Origin: an uncultured Porphyromonas sp.
GTDB lineage: Bacteria > Bacteroidota > Bacteroidia > Bacteroidales > Porphyromonadaceae
Assembly: GCA_945965245.1 (NCBI GenBank)
Contig: CAMFNC010000094.1
Coordinates: forward strand, 1-14,481
Reading direction: 5' to 3'
Length of the DNA: 14,481 bases
A program made the position numbers and the translations under genes. The notes beneath the pieces were generated by a model that saw nothing but the letters and a program-made list of their open reading frames with translations, made no database searches and was not told the DNA's origin. Numbering within the stretch: position 1 is the first letter of the stretch; each line of letters starts with the position of its first letter. Positions 7,775 through 13,981 of the stretch are shown here, piece by piece.

Positions 7775-8083
7775 ATGAACGATGTACGTTATGCCCTGCA
7801 TCGGCTTGTCATCGGCAATGCCTGCGCAAGTAGCGTATTGGTAGCCAAAGCCCCCGGCGGTGCGTGGATTCTGTCGCCTTTTGAGAGTGAAACCGAGCGC
7901 ACCATCTACGTAGATGGTATTTCTCGATTGCGTCCCAGTCATGACGGAGAGCAGCAGGTGCAATTCATTCCCTTTACCGAAATCACAAATCCCATCTCAG
8001 CCCAACCCATCACGATAGCCGAGGCGCAAGGTCGATTGGAAGCGCATTCGAGTGTATGGGTACTGGAAATGCCCGAAGAATAA
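7775..8083 (+). CDS. Conserved-looking hypothetical protein, 102 residues
   Basis: I do not recognise this family. The frame is open further upstream, to 7652, but that part lies inside the lipoprotein gene. The ATG at 7775, 19 nt after the lipoprotein stop, is the sensible start. The product has no signal peptide and no membrane segment. It alternates short hydrophobic strands (LVIGNACASSVLVAKA, WILSPF, TIYVDGI, VQFIPF, SVWVLEM) with polar turns, which suggests a small soluble beta-rich protein. It sits between the lipoprotein and thioesterase genes, with 28 nt to the latter, and is probably in the same operon. No function can be assigned from the sequence. Confidence 0.7.
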   Translation: MNDVRYALHRLVIGNACASSVLVAKAPGGAWILSPFESETERTIYVDGISRLRPSHDGEQQVQFIPFTEITNPISAQPITIAEAQGRLEAHSSVWVLEMPEE

Positions 8084-8111
8084 TTTTACAAATCAGACAA
8101 AATCTCAAGAA

Positions 8112-8483
8112 ATGAAAACCCTGACAAAAACATTTACCGTACAGCCGGAACACACAGCCCAAGTGTTAGGCTCGGGCGATATGCCTGTGCTGGCCACCCC
8201 CATGCTTGTGGCGTATATGGAAAATACAGCCATGCTGTTGGCTGCCGAAAGCCTGACCGAAGGACAAACCACCGTGGGTACGCAGATAAGTAGTGACCAC
8301 CGTCACCCCACACCGGTGAGAGCCGAAGTGACCGTAACTGCCACCCTTGCCGAGCAAGACGGCCGCCGTTACGTTTTCCATATCGAAGCGTCCGATGAGG
8401 CCGGCATCGTGGCGGCATGCACACACGAACGTTTTGCCGTGGCACGGACACGTTTTTTGGAAAAAGTCGGCATTCACGAATAA
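8112..8483 (+). CDS. Hotdog-fold thioesterase, fluoroacetyl-CoA thioesterase (FlK)-like
   Basis: Predicted small acyl-CoA thioesterase acting in the cytoplasm; substrate unknown. The 123-residue product matches the FlK-like subgroup: a threonine at T29 in ATPMLVAYME, a glutamate at E37, and a histidine at H63 in SDHRHPTPV. The spacing T-8-E-26-H equals that of the Thr42/Glu50/His76 triad of Streptomyces FlK. The rest (VRAEVTVTATLAEQDGRRYVF, then HIEASDEAGIVAACTHERFAV) is the five-stranded hotdog sheet. FlK itself is specific for fluoroacetyl-CoA, but most homologues in other bacteria probably are not, so I make no substrate claim. ATG 8112 is chosen because it begins the conserved region and avoids overlap with the previous gene. 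Last gene of the operon, ahead of a strong hairpin. Confidence 0.85.
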   Translation: MKTLTKTFTVQPEHTAQVLGSGDMPVLATPMLVAYMENTAMLLAAESLTEGQTTVGTQISSDHRHPTPVRAEVTVTATLAEQDGRRYVFHIEASDEAGIVAACTHERFAVARTRFLEKVGIHE

Positions 8484-8496
8484 CCCATCTCTGAGC

Positions 8497-8552
8497 ATAA
8501 AACCAAGGGGCTGTATCGAAATAATTGTTTCGGTGCAGCCCCTTGGTTTTAT
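8497..8552. terminator. Long bidirectional terminator between convergent operons
   Basis: A 25-bp stem (8497-8521 with 8528-8552, two G-U pairs on the + strand) closes a six-base TAATTG loop. The outer arms are A-rich on the left and T-rich on the right, so a hairpin plus U-rich tail forms in either direction. It separates the thioesterase gene (+) from the PspC gene (-), whose stop codon is at 8566-8568. Confidence 0.9.
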
Positions 8553-8565
8553 TAGCGGAAAAATG

Positions 8566-9594
8566 TTATATGCCGTAATACACACCATGGACGGTGGCAT
8601 CGTGCAGCAGCTGCGGCATACTGATGGCGAAGAATACGATTAGAGCTATGATGCTGATAATCCATAAGGTGATACCCACCACATTCAACCATTTGGGCAA
8701 CGGTTGGGCAGCGGGATTATTTGTCGTAATCATGCTGCGCACCAAGGCCACCACCGGCACCAGAATGGTAATAACACCGGCTATAACGGACGCCACAAAC
8801 ATCCACGAATGATGCGCGGGGAAGAGTATACGCCATTCATCCGGCTCCCATAAAGCACCGGCCAAATCCAACGAACCACCAACCACGGCTATCATGATGA
8901 TGATGATGGGAAACAGAACCACCAGCAGCAATGAGCCCAAACAACCGCGCAGCAGGCAACCTCCCACTCTGTCGGTACTTGAAGAGGTAGGGTAGGAGGC
9001 ATATTGCGACCGATCTGTTACCTCCCGGCCGATATTTTCCACCGTAATGGTTTCTCCACGCATTTCCAGTTTCTGTCCGGCCGTGCGCGCAGCCGGCACC
9101 ACCATCCAGCAGATTATATAGGCAATGATGCTCAGCCAAAAGAAACCGAAGACACTGATCAATACGGCTAAAAGACGCAGCAGTCCCAAACTCCATCCGG
9201 TATAGGCCGCCAAGCCGCTCAATACACCACCCAGCCAGGCATCTTCCAAGCTCCGATAGTATTTTTTGGACGTCTCGAAAGAGGTTTCCCAAGCGGCAGT
9301 CGGTCGTTGCTGTTGGCCGTTGGACGCCTCATCGCCGAAAATTTCTTCCGGTTTGCCGATGCGTTCGATGACTTTGCGCACCAGTTCGATGTCCACTACC
9401 CGGTTGCCGCTGCTGTTCATTTCCAGCAGCAACTCGGCGATGCGGTTTTCGAAATCGCCCATCAGTTCTTTGTCGGCTTCCGATTTGCCGAAGTGCATTT
9501 GCAGACTGCGCAAATAATTTTCCAGCAGGTTATAAGCATCTTCATCAATGTGGAAGATTTGCCCTGCAATGCTCATGTTTACATTCTTTTTCAT
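8566..9594 (-). CDS. PspC-domain inner-membrane protein
   Basis: A 342-residue predicted membrane protein, probably involved in envelope stress or envelope homeostasis by analogy with PspC. Residues of about 10-90 form a soluble helical N-terminal domain (MSIAGQIFHIDED, then ENYLRSLQMHFG, then FENRIAELL, and ELVRKVIERIGKPEEIFGDE), a cytoplasmic module commonly found ahead of PspC in Bacteroidota. The PspC domain spans about 114-170, with LGGVLSGLAAYTGWSLGLLR and two hydrophobic helices ending in CWMVVP. Further membrane helices lie at about 218-240, 264-285 and 303-325. The start ATG overlaps the TGA of padR as ATGA, implying translational coupling; an in-frame ATG six codons later is an alternative start. 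The pairing with a PadR repressor suggests regulation by that protein. Confidence 0.88.
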   Translation of the reverse strand: MKKNVNMSIAGQIFHIDEDAYNLLENYLRSLQMHFGKSEADKELMGDFENRIAELLLEMNSSGNRVVDIELVRKVIERIGKPEEIFGDEASNGQQQRPTAAWETSFETSKKYYRSLEDAWLGGVLSGLAAYTGWSLGLLRLLAVLISVFGFFWLSIIAYIICWMVVPAARTAGQKLEMRGETITVENIGREVTDRSQYASYPTSSSTDRVGGCLLRGCLGSLLLVVLFPIIIIMIAVVGGSLDLAGALWEPDEWRILFPAHHSWMFVASVIAGVITILVPVVALVRSMITTNNPAAQPLPKWLNVVGITLWIISIIALIVFFAISMPQLLHDATVHGVYYGI

Positions 9595-10001
9595 TTTTCG
9601 GTGGGGGTGTTTGGGGTGTATAATAAGTATGAATTGTTTTTGAGTTTGTTTACGGTGCATTCCAGAGCTTCCCAATTGTCGCCCAATTGCTCCAGGAAGC
9701 GTTTGCCGATTTCCGTAAGCGTATAGTATTTGCGTGGTGGTCCTTGCTGTGGCGATTCGGACTTTTCGTATCCCAGCAGACCGGAGCGATAGAGCCGCGA
9801 AAGCAGAGGATAGAGTGTACCTTCCACCACAATGAGGTCGGCGGCACGCAGTTTTTCGATGATATCGTTGGCGTATAGATGCCTGTTGCGGAGTAGCAGC
9901 AGGATGCAGTACTCCAGGATGCCCTTGCGCATCTGTGCCTTGATATTATCGAGGCTTAATGTTTCGTCCCGGTTCAAACCGGCATTCATATTCACTTCCA
10001 T
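9591..10001 (-). CDS. PadR-family winged-helix transcriptional regulator
   Basis: A 136-residue DNA-binding regulator. The winged helix-turn-helix covers about 22-110: KGILEYCILLLLRNRHLYANDIIEKL forms the first helices, EGTLYPLLSRLYRSGLL contains the recognition helix with the family's TLYPLL signature, and GPPRKYYTLTEIG is the wing. A C-terminal helix (GKRFLEQLGDNWEALECTVNKL) would serve for dimerisation. The ligand is unknown. It is the first gene of a two-gene operon with the PspC protein, an arrangement common in Bacteroidota, where the regulator probably controls its own operon. The start may be the ATG at 10001 or the in-frame ATG four codons later, at 9989; the conserved part begins after both. 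Confidence 0.9.
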   Translation of the reverse strand: MEVNMNAGLNRDETLSLDNIKAQMRKGILEYCILLLLRNRHLYANDIIEKLRAADLIVVEGTLYPLLSRLYRSGLLGYEKSESPQQGPPRKYYTLTEIGKRFLEQLGDNWEALECTVNKLKNNSYLLYTPNTPTEK

Positions 10002-10082
10002 ATTCTTTTTGTTTATTCTGAATGGAGAGGCAAGTCTTGTGCTGCACTCCTGTCAAAAGACTTCCTTGCATTACCTACTATG

Positions 10083-10090
10083 CAAATGTA
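10083..10090 (-). promoter_or_regulatory. Possible -7 element of the padR-pspC operon
   Basis: On the minus strand these bases read TACATTTG, a match to TAnnTTTG. No clear -33 element lies at the usual distance. The implied leader is about 75 nt and contains an AAGTCTT/AAGACTT inverted repeat. Confidence 0.4.
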
Positions 10091-10208
10091 GAATAAAAAA
10101 TCGAATATCCTTGCATTGCCAAGTACTTATTTCACATTCTCCTGATACGTATCTTCTAAATTGCTGTAATACAATATATTATTGTTTTTGTGTGTATGAG
10201 CGTAAAAA

Positions 10209-10264
10209 TTTATGTACAAAATGAAATTAATTTATACATAAATTGCGTGCGTTTTATGCATAAA
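10209..10264. promoter_or_regulatory. Second array of three TATGCATA-like sites at 22-bp spacing
   Basis: Three 12-mers, TTTATGTACAAA (10209-10220), TTTATACATAAA (10231-10242) and TTTATGCATAAA (10253-10264), start exactly 22 bp apart. Only the third is a perfect copy of the consensus seen at 1957-2015; the other two vary in the centre but keep the TTTAT/AAA edges. The array lies between padR (-) and mdh (+), about 80 bp upstream of the mdh -7 element and about 120 bp upstream of the padR one, so it could serve either. Confidence 0.6.
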
Positions 10265-10345
10265 ATGAAATCAAAATGTGTCAGACTTTTTGGGCATCGT
10301 ATTGGAGTGGAAAAAATAGGAAAATAACAATTAAAGAAAAAAAAC

Positions 10346-10353
10346 TATATTTG
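10346..10353 (+). promoter_or_regulatory. Probable mdh promoter -7 element
   Basis: TATATTTG matches TAnnTTTG exactly. No good -33 TTTG is present 19-21 bp upstream, where the sequence is purine-rich, so the promoter may depend on an activator. The leader to the ATG is about 70 nt. Confidence 0.55.
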
Positions 10354-10428
10354 TAATGCTTCTATTGCCGATAGGGTAATGTCAAGTAAAAACAAGTTCT
10401 TTATTAATTCAATAATCACACAAAAGCT

Positions 10429-11427
10429 ATGAATTTTGTAACAGAAGAAAAATTGGTCATCGTCGGAGCTGCCGGCATGATTGGCTCAAACATGGCACAG
10501 ACTGCCGCCATGATGCGCCTTACCCCCAACATCTGCCTCTATGACCCCTTTGCACAAGGCCTGGAAGGCGTGGCAGAAGAAATGCGTCACTGTGGTTTCG
10601 AAGGGCTGAATATCACATTCACTTCTTGCATCAAGGAAGCCTTCACCGGAGCCAAATATATTGTATCGTCCGGGGGTGCGCCCCGCAAAGACGGTATGAC
10701 TCGCGAAGACCTCCTCAAAGGCAATGCCGAAATCGCAGCCCAGTTGGGTAAAGATATCAAGGCATACTGCCCCGACTGCAAACACGTGGTTATCATCTTC
10801 AATCCTGCCGACATCACCGGTTTGGTTACCCTTATTCACAGTGGTCTGAAACCCACACAGGTGACTACATTGGCCGGTCTGGACAGCACCCGCCTGCAGA
10901 GCGAACTGGCCAAGCACTTTGGTCTGAAGCAAAGCGAAGTGACCAATACCCGCACTTACGGCGGTCACGGCGAGCAAATGGCCGTATTTGCCAGCACAGC
11001 CAAGGTAAACGGCACACCGCTTACCGACCTCATCGGTACGGATAAATTGACCAACGAAGATTGGGCAGCTCTGCGCGAACGCGTAATCAAAGGTGGTGCC
11101 AACATCATCAAACTGCGTGGCCGCAGCTCATTCCAAAGCCCTGCCTACGTATCTATCGAAATGATACGTGCCGCCATGGGTGGTGAAGCCTTCCGTTGGC
11201 CTGCCGGTTGCTTTGTCAAGAACGACCGTTTCCAAAACATCATGATGGCCATGGAAACAGACATCGACCGTGATGGCGTTCACTACAAAGAAATCAAGGG
11301 TACAGCCGAAGAGCAGGCCGAATTGGAAGCCAGCTACAAGCACCTGACCGCTTTGCGTGACCAAGTGATCGCCATGGGCGTTATTCCTGCCGTGGCCGAT
11401 TGGAACAAAATCAATCCCAACTTGTAA
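10429..11427 (+). CDS. mdh: Malate dehydrogenase
   Basis: NAD-dependent interconversion of malate and oxaloacetate in the cytoplasm, used in Bacteroidales mainly in the reductive branch towards fumarate and succinate. The 332-residue product has the Rossmann loop GAAGMIG at 13-19, the acidic residue D40 that binds the NAD ribose, the substrate-specificity segment GGAPRKDGMTR with R86 and R92 (arginine at the first position indicates malate rather than lactate), FNPAD at 124-128, LDSTR with R155, and the catalytic histidine H180 in TYGGHGEQM. It is a stand-alone gene with its own promoter and a strong terminator. The start ATG is preceded by an AT-rich leader without a Shine-Dalgarno sequence. 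The upstream phased array suggests regulation shared with the ileS region. Confidence 0.95.
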   Translation: MNFVTEEKLVIVGAAGMIGSNMAQTAAMMRLTPNICLYDPFAQGLEGVAEEMRHCGFEGLNITFTSCIKEAFTGAKYIVSSGGAPRKDGMTREDLLKGNAEIAAQLGKDIKAYCPDCKHVVIIFNPADITGLVTLIHSGLKPTQVTTLAGLDSTRLQSELAKHFGLKQSEVTNTRTYGGHGEQMAVFASTAKVNGTPLTDLIGTDKLTNEDWAALRERVIKGGANIIKLRGRSSFQSPAYVSIEMIRAAMGGEAFRWPAGCFVKNDRFQNIMMAMETDIDRDGVHYKEIKGTAEEQAELEASYKHLTALRDQVIAMGVIPAVADWNKINPNL

Positions 11428-11447
11428 TCCTATCCCCTCCCTCTTAT

Positions 11448-11494
11448 TGGAGGCTGCGTTGAAACTTCGGTTTCGACTCAGCCTCCATTTTTTT
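11448..11494 (+). terminator. Intrinsic terminator after mdh
   Basis: A stem of 18 positions with one C-T mismatch: TGGAGGCTG at 11448-11456 pairs with CAGCCTCCA at 11479-11487, then GTTGAAAC pairs with GTTTCGAC around a stable TTCG tetraloop. Seven T follow at 11488-11494. It starts about 20 nt after the mdh stop codon. Confidence 0.95.
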
Positions 11495-11568
11495 GCGTGT
11501 ACTTATTCTTGGAATTCGCAGTCTTAAGTGATCCCCGGAGGAGTATCCACTTTAACACACAAAAGACA

Positions 11569-11933
11569 ATGAAAAAGAACATCATTATGCCGCTCGTTCT
11601 CCTGGCGGCAACAGCCTTGATGGCATTTTCCTGCGATAGCAAGAACGAACCGCAGGACGTCAAACGTGAGATTTATCCCGTGCACATGACACTCAATCCT
11701 CCGGTAAGCATGCGTTGGGAGGTAACAAAATCTGATGATTCCAAACCCCGGCAATTGGATTTCAGATGGAAAGATGGTTTGACGATGACGTTAATCATTT
11801 TTCAGCAGGAAGACAACACTCAATGGAAATCGGGCAATTGGCCGACAAGACCATCGAACCGGGCAAGTGCTACAGCATCACCATCAAGGTAATCAACGAT
11901 GGCACGGGTAAACCCAAATTCGTGAAAGGGTAA
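11569..11933 (+). pseudogene. Small lipoprotein gene, apparently frameshifted
   Basis: The ATG at 11569 begins a clear lipoprotein signal: MKKNIIMPLVLLAATALMA then FSC, with the lipid-bearing cysteine at residue 22. The frame continues through a periplasmic-looking sequence (REIYPVHMTLNPPVSMRWEV) to about WKDGLT. After that it turns into a serine- and arginine-rich tail and stops at 11890-11892 (107 residues). Another frame (minus one) over roughly 11781-11933 instead reads a natural-looking end: DDDVNHFSAGRQ, then MEIGQLADKTIEPGKCYSIT and IKVINDGTGKPKFVKG with a TAA stop. The switch therefore lies near 11770-11790. The repaired product would be about 120 residues, perhaps a surface or periplasmic beta protein. 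It may be a true decay event or a sequence error. Family not recognised. Confidence 0.6.
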
Positions 11934-11999
11934 TCTTGTCGTGACGATACAAGAAACGTATTTGCAGGTTTTATACCACCCCCATTGTCTGAAGATATT

Positions 12000-12029
12000 T
12001 TTGTGATTGAAAAATAATGTATAACTTTG
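12000..12029 (+). promoter_or_regulatory. rpsU promoter, Bacteroidota type
   Basis: TTTG at 12000-12003 (-33) and TAACTTTG at 12022-12029 (-7, TAnnTTTG) are 18 bp apart. The implied leader is about 75 nt and contains the short direct repeats at 12065-12097. Confidence 0.75.
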
Positions 12030-12064
12030 CAGTCCGAATTGGATAATTAATGTTCATACAAAAA

Positions 12065-12097
12065 TCAATATCAATTAATATCAATTAATATCAATAA
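12065..12097 (+). repeat. 10-bp direct repeats in the rpsU leader
   Basis: TCAATTAATA occurs at 12071 and 12081, with partial copies starting at 12065 and 12091, giving a period of 10 bp. The stretch lies within the predicted untranslated leader, just ahead of the rpsU start codon, and would be unstructured in RNA. Confidence 0.6.
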
Positions 12098-12112
12098 AAG
12101 AGACTAATAATT

Positions 12113-12310
12113 ATGATTGTAGTTCCATTGAAAGAGGGCGAAAACATCGAAAGAGCTCTGAAGAGATTTAAACGTAAGTTTGAACGTACCGGTGCTGTTC
12201 GTGAGCTCCGTGCCCGTCAGGCTTTCATCAAACCTTCAGTTGCCAAGCGCAAGCAGATGGAGAAAGCCGTATATGTGAATGCCCTGCGTCAGCAGGAAGA
12301 GATGCAATAG
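12113..12310 (+). CDS. rpsU: 30S ribosomal protein bS21
   Basis: Small basic protein of the 30S platform near the 3' end of 16S rRNA. The 65-residue product shows the family pattern: MIVVPLKEGENIERALKRFKRKFERTG at the N-terminus, the basic RELRARQAFIKPSVAKRKQ in the middle and a helical tail. In Bacteroidota bS21 helps mask the anti-Shine-Dalgarno sequence, and in flavobacteria rpsU has been reported to carry an unusually strong Shine-Dalgarno of its own for autoregulation. Here the bases before the ATG (AAAAGAGACTAATAATT) have no more than a weak GAGA, so that mechanism is not evident. The gene has its own promoter and a terminator about 160 nt downstream. Confidence 0.95.
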   Translation: MIVVPLKEGENIERALKRFKRKFERTGAVRELRARQAFIKPSVAKRKQMEKAVYVNALRQQEEMQ

Positions 12311-12314
12311 ACGC

Positions 12315-12351
12315 CGCTATTATGATGAATAGCGTATGTCCTATCGGACAT
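12315..12351 (+). other. Two adjacent short hairpins after rpsU
   Basis: CGCTATT (12315-12321) pairs with AATAGCG (12328-12334) around ATGATG. Directly after it, ATGTCC (12336-12341) pairs with GGACAT (12346-12351) around TATC. No T run follows, so these are not a terminator. They may protect the 3' end of the rpsU message or be part of a small RNA. Confidence 0.45.
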
Positions 12352-12473
12352 GTCGCTTCAAATGGTTTGGTAAAGAAGTTACATCCGCTTCGTTGTCCTC
12401 TTTTTGGCCCGATGGCATAAGCCAAAACTCCGTGGTGAGTTGGGTGCCGGAATCGAATCTATCCTATTATATA

Positions 12474-12516
12474 CGTCCCGAGAGTTGGTTGATCAATCTT
12501 TCGGGATGTTTTATTT
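12474..12516 (+). terminator. Intrinsic terminator of the rpsU transcript
   Basis: An 11-bp stem with two G-U pairs (12474-12484 with 12498-12508) and a 13-nt loop is followed by TTTTATTT. It lies about 160 nt after the rpsU stop codon. The 12311-12473 stretch between them holds the two small hairpins and otherwise nothing I recognise. Confidence 0.75.
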
Positions 12517-12545
12517 AATGCGGGTTCAACCTAAGTAATTTGGAT

Positions 12546-12642
12546 GCGCCAGCCCAATCCCCCACCCCTGGAGGGGCGAATGTGACGGAGGTAATATGCG
12601 GCGCAAGGCAGAAACATCGTATTCGCCTACCCGTGCCCCTCC
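12546..12642. repeat. GC-rich block with nested inverted repeats upstream of the recombinase gene
   Basis: GGAGGGGC (12570-12577) is complementary to GCCCCTCC (12635-12642), GCGAAT (12576-12581) to ATTCGC (12621-12626), and GCGCC (12546-12550) to GGCGC (12600-12604). CCCC TGGA GGGG at 12565-12576 can also form a small hairpin. The block stands out from AT-rich surroundings. It could be a structured leader or small RNA of the recombinase-HPF transcript, or a degenerate repeat element; the sequence alone does not decide. Confidence 0.4.
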
Positions 12643-12716
12643 GAAGATGCATTTAACGCTTGAAACAGACCGATACTCTTATCTTGAACTCATGTCGTTT
12701 TTTTTTGTGCTCCGAT

Positions 12717-13955
12717 ATGATAAGTGAAGAGATGCAGCCTTTGGCCATGACTTGGCGCGAAGACTTTTTGCGCTATTTGAGTCGGGAGCAGAATCGCTCC
12801 GAAGCTACGGTGCAGGCCTACGGCGCCGATTTGCAGGCCTATCTGATGTATGCGCGGGAGCGTGTGGGGGAGGAGTATGTGCCTTCTGTGGCAGATGTGG
12901 ACTTGGTGCGCGGCTGGATGTTGCAGCTTCTTGAAAAGGGGCATAAAGCCACCGGTGTGAATCGTCGATTGAGTACCTTGAAGTCGTTTTATCGCTACCT
13001 CTTACGCATGAATCATATCGAATTCAATCCCATAGCAGCTCTCCGCGGTCCCAAAAAAGAAAAACCTCTGCCAACCTATGTGCCGGCTCAAGAAATGCGG
13101 CGCATATTGGACGAACCACCCGCCGATGAAAATGATTTCGAGCAAGTGCGTGACAAACTGATACTGGAAATGCTGTATGAAACCGGTATCCGGCGGATGG
13201 AATTGGTAACCCTGCGAGACGATGATGTATATCTTGCCGAGCAGCAATTGAGAGTCCTGGGCAAAGGAAATAAAGAACGAATCATACCTTTTGGCAATAG
13301 ATTGACCCGAATGATAGCCCATTGGCGTGAAATAAGGTCGAAAAAAGTTGCAAATCCGCAATTCTTTTTCGTATCTTTGAAAAGCAGCCCCATGAAAGTG
13401 GAAGAAGTATATCAGGTGGTGCACAAGGCACTGGAAAGCATTCCCAACCTCTCGCGAAGAGGTCCGCATACGCTCCGGCACACGTTTGCTACCGATATGC
13501 TGAACGAGGGAGCCGATTTGGTGGCCATCAAAGAATTATTGGGTCACGAAAGCATCTCCACCACTGTGCAATATACGCACACCACCTTCAGGCAACTGCA
13601 AGCGATGTATAACGCTCATCCAAGAGCACAAAAGACAAGAGCCATGGAAGTAAGAATTCAATCCATTCACTTCAGCGCCACCGCGCAACTCGAAGAGTTT
13701 ATTACCAAAAAGGTATCTAAGTTGGATCAGTATGCCGATGATATTCAGGCGGCTGAAGTTGTATTAAAAGTATTAAAACCGGAAACGGCCAATAATAAAG
13801 AAGCATCCATCCGTTTGTTGGTCAAAGGACATGATTTCTTTGCCGAAAAAGTGGAAGACAGTTTCGAAGCTGCCGTGGATGCCACGGTAGAAGCACTTCG
13901 TCGGCAAATTCGCCGTCGCAAAGAAGGACGCGAAAAGGATGTTCGTCACTCCTAA
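12717..13955 (+). CDS. Tyrosine recombinase (Xer type) fused in frame to HPF/RaiA
   Basis: A 412-residue product joining two normally separate proteins. Residues 1-309 are a Xer-like site-specific recombinase: a SAM-like core-binding domain (about 11-100, WREDFLRYLSREQNRSEATVQAYG), then the catalytic domain with R159 (TGIRRMEL), K183 (LGKGNKER), H251 and R254 (HTLRH), H277 (LGHES) and the nucleophile Y286 (VQYTHT), so all active-site residues are present. The recombinase runs to its usual end, YNAHPRAQ, but no stop codon follows. Six codons later comes M310, the start of a complete hibernation factor. The frame is open further upstream, to 12660; conserved sequence starts at about 12747, and ATGs at 12717, 12732 and 12747 are all possible starts. 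The rpsU-xer-hpf-tRNA-tuf order is typical of Bacteroidales, usually with separate genes. Confidence 0.85.
   Translation: MISEEMQPLAMTWREDFLRYLSREQNRSEATVQAYGADLQAYLMYARERVGEEYVPSVADVDLVRGWMLQLLEKGHKATGVNRRLSTLKSFYRYLLRMNHIEFNPIAALRGPKKEKPLPTYVPAQEMRRILDEPPADENDFEQVRDKLILEMLYETGIRRMELVTLRDDDVYLAEQQLRVLGKGNKERIIPFGNRLTRMIAHWREIRSKKVANPQFFFVSLKSSPMKVEEVYQVVHKALESIPNLSRRGPHTLRHTFATDMLNEGADLVAIKELLGHESISTTVQYTHTTFRQLQAMYNAHPRAQKTRAMEVRIQSIHFSATAQLEEFITKKVSKLDQYADDIQAAEVVLKVLKPETANNKEASIRLLVKGHDFFAEKVEDSFEAAVDATVEALRRQIRRRKEGREKDVRHS
13644..13955 (+). CDS. hpf: HPF/RaiA ribosome hibernation factor module, possibly also translated alone
   Basis: The 103 residues from the ATG at 13644 are a complete short-form hibernation promoting factor: MEVRIQSIHFSATAQLEEFI, KKVSKLDQYADDIQAAEVVLKV, ASIRLLVKGHDFFAEKVEDSFEAAVDATVEAL, and a basic tail RRQIRRRKEGREKD. 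This is the beta-alpha-beta-beta-beta-alpha fold that binds the 30S decoding region in stationary phase. It lies in the same frame as the recombinase ahead of it, with no stop between. Its own ATG is in the position expected for a separate gene, and start sites in this phylum need no Shine-Dalgarno, so independent initiation is plausible alongside or instead of the fusion. A strong terminator follows. Confidence 0.85.
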   Translation: MEVRIQSIHFSATAQLEEFITKKVSKLDQYADDIQAAEVVLKVLKPETANNKEASIRLLVKGHDFFAEKVEDSFEAAVDATVEALRRQIRRRKEGREKDVRHS

Positions 13956-13981
13956 GCATCTTAAGGATATGGTATAAAACC

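Noticed and set aside
12315..12351. Tandem hairpins after rpsU as its terminator
   Set aside because: Stems of 7 and 6 bp without a following T run; the hairpin at 12474-12516 fits a terminator much better.
12410..12470. tRNA-like phrases such as GGAATCGAATC after rpsU
   Set aside because: I could not form an acceptor stem or a proper anticodon arm around them; chance resemblance is more likely.
12646..12655. A further ATGCAT near the recombinase gene, as a possible regulator site
   Set aside because: A single core without the TTTA/TAAA flanks or a 22-bp partner, so it is not comparable to the two arrays.
12717..13643. Recombinase as the integrase of a mobile element
   Set aside because: It sits in a conserved housekeeping neighbourhood next to ribosome genes, with no element genes, no attachment-site duplication at the tRNAs and no change in base composition.
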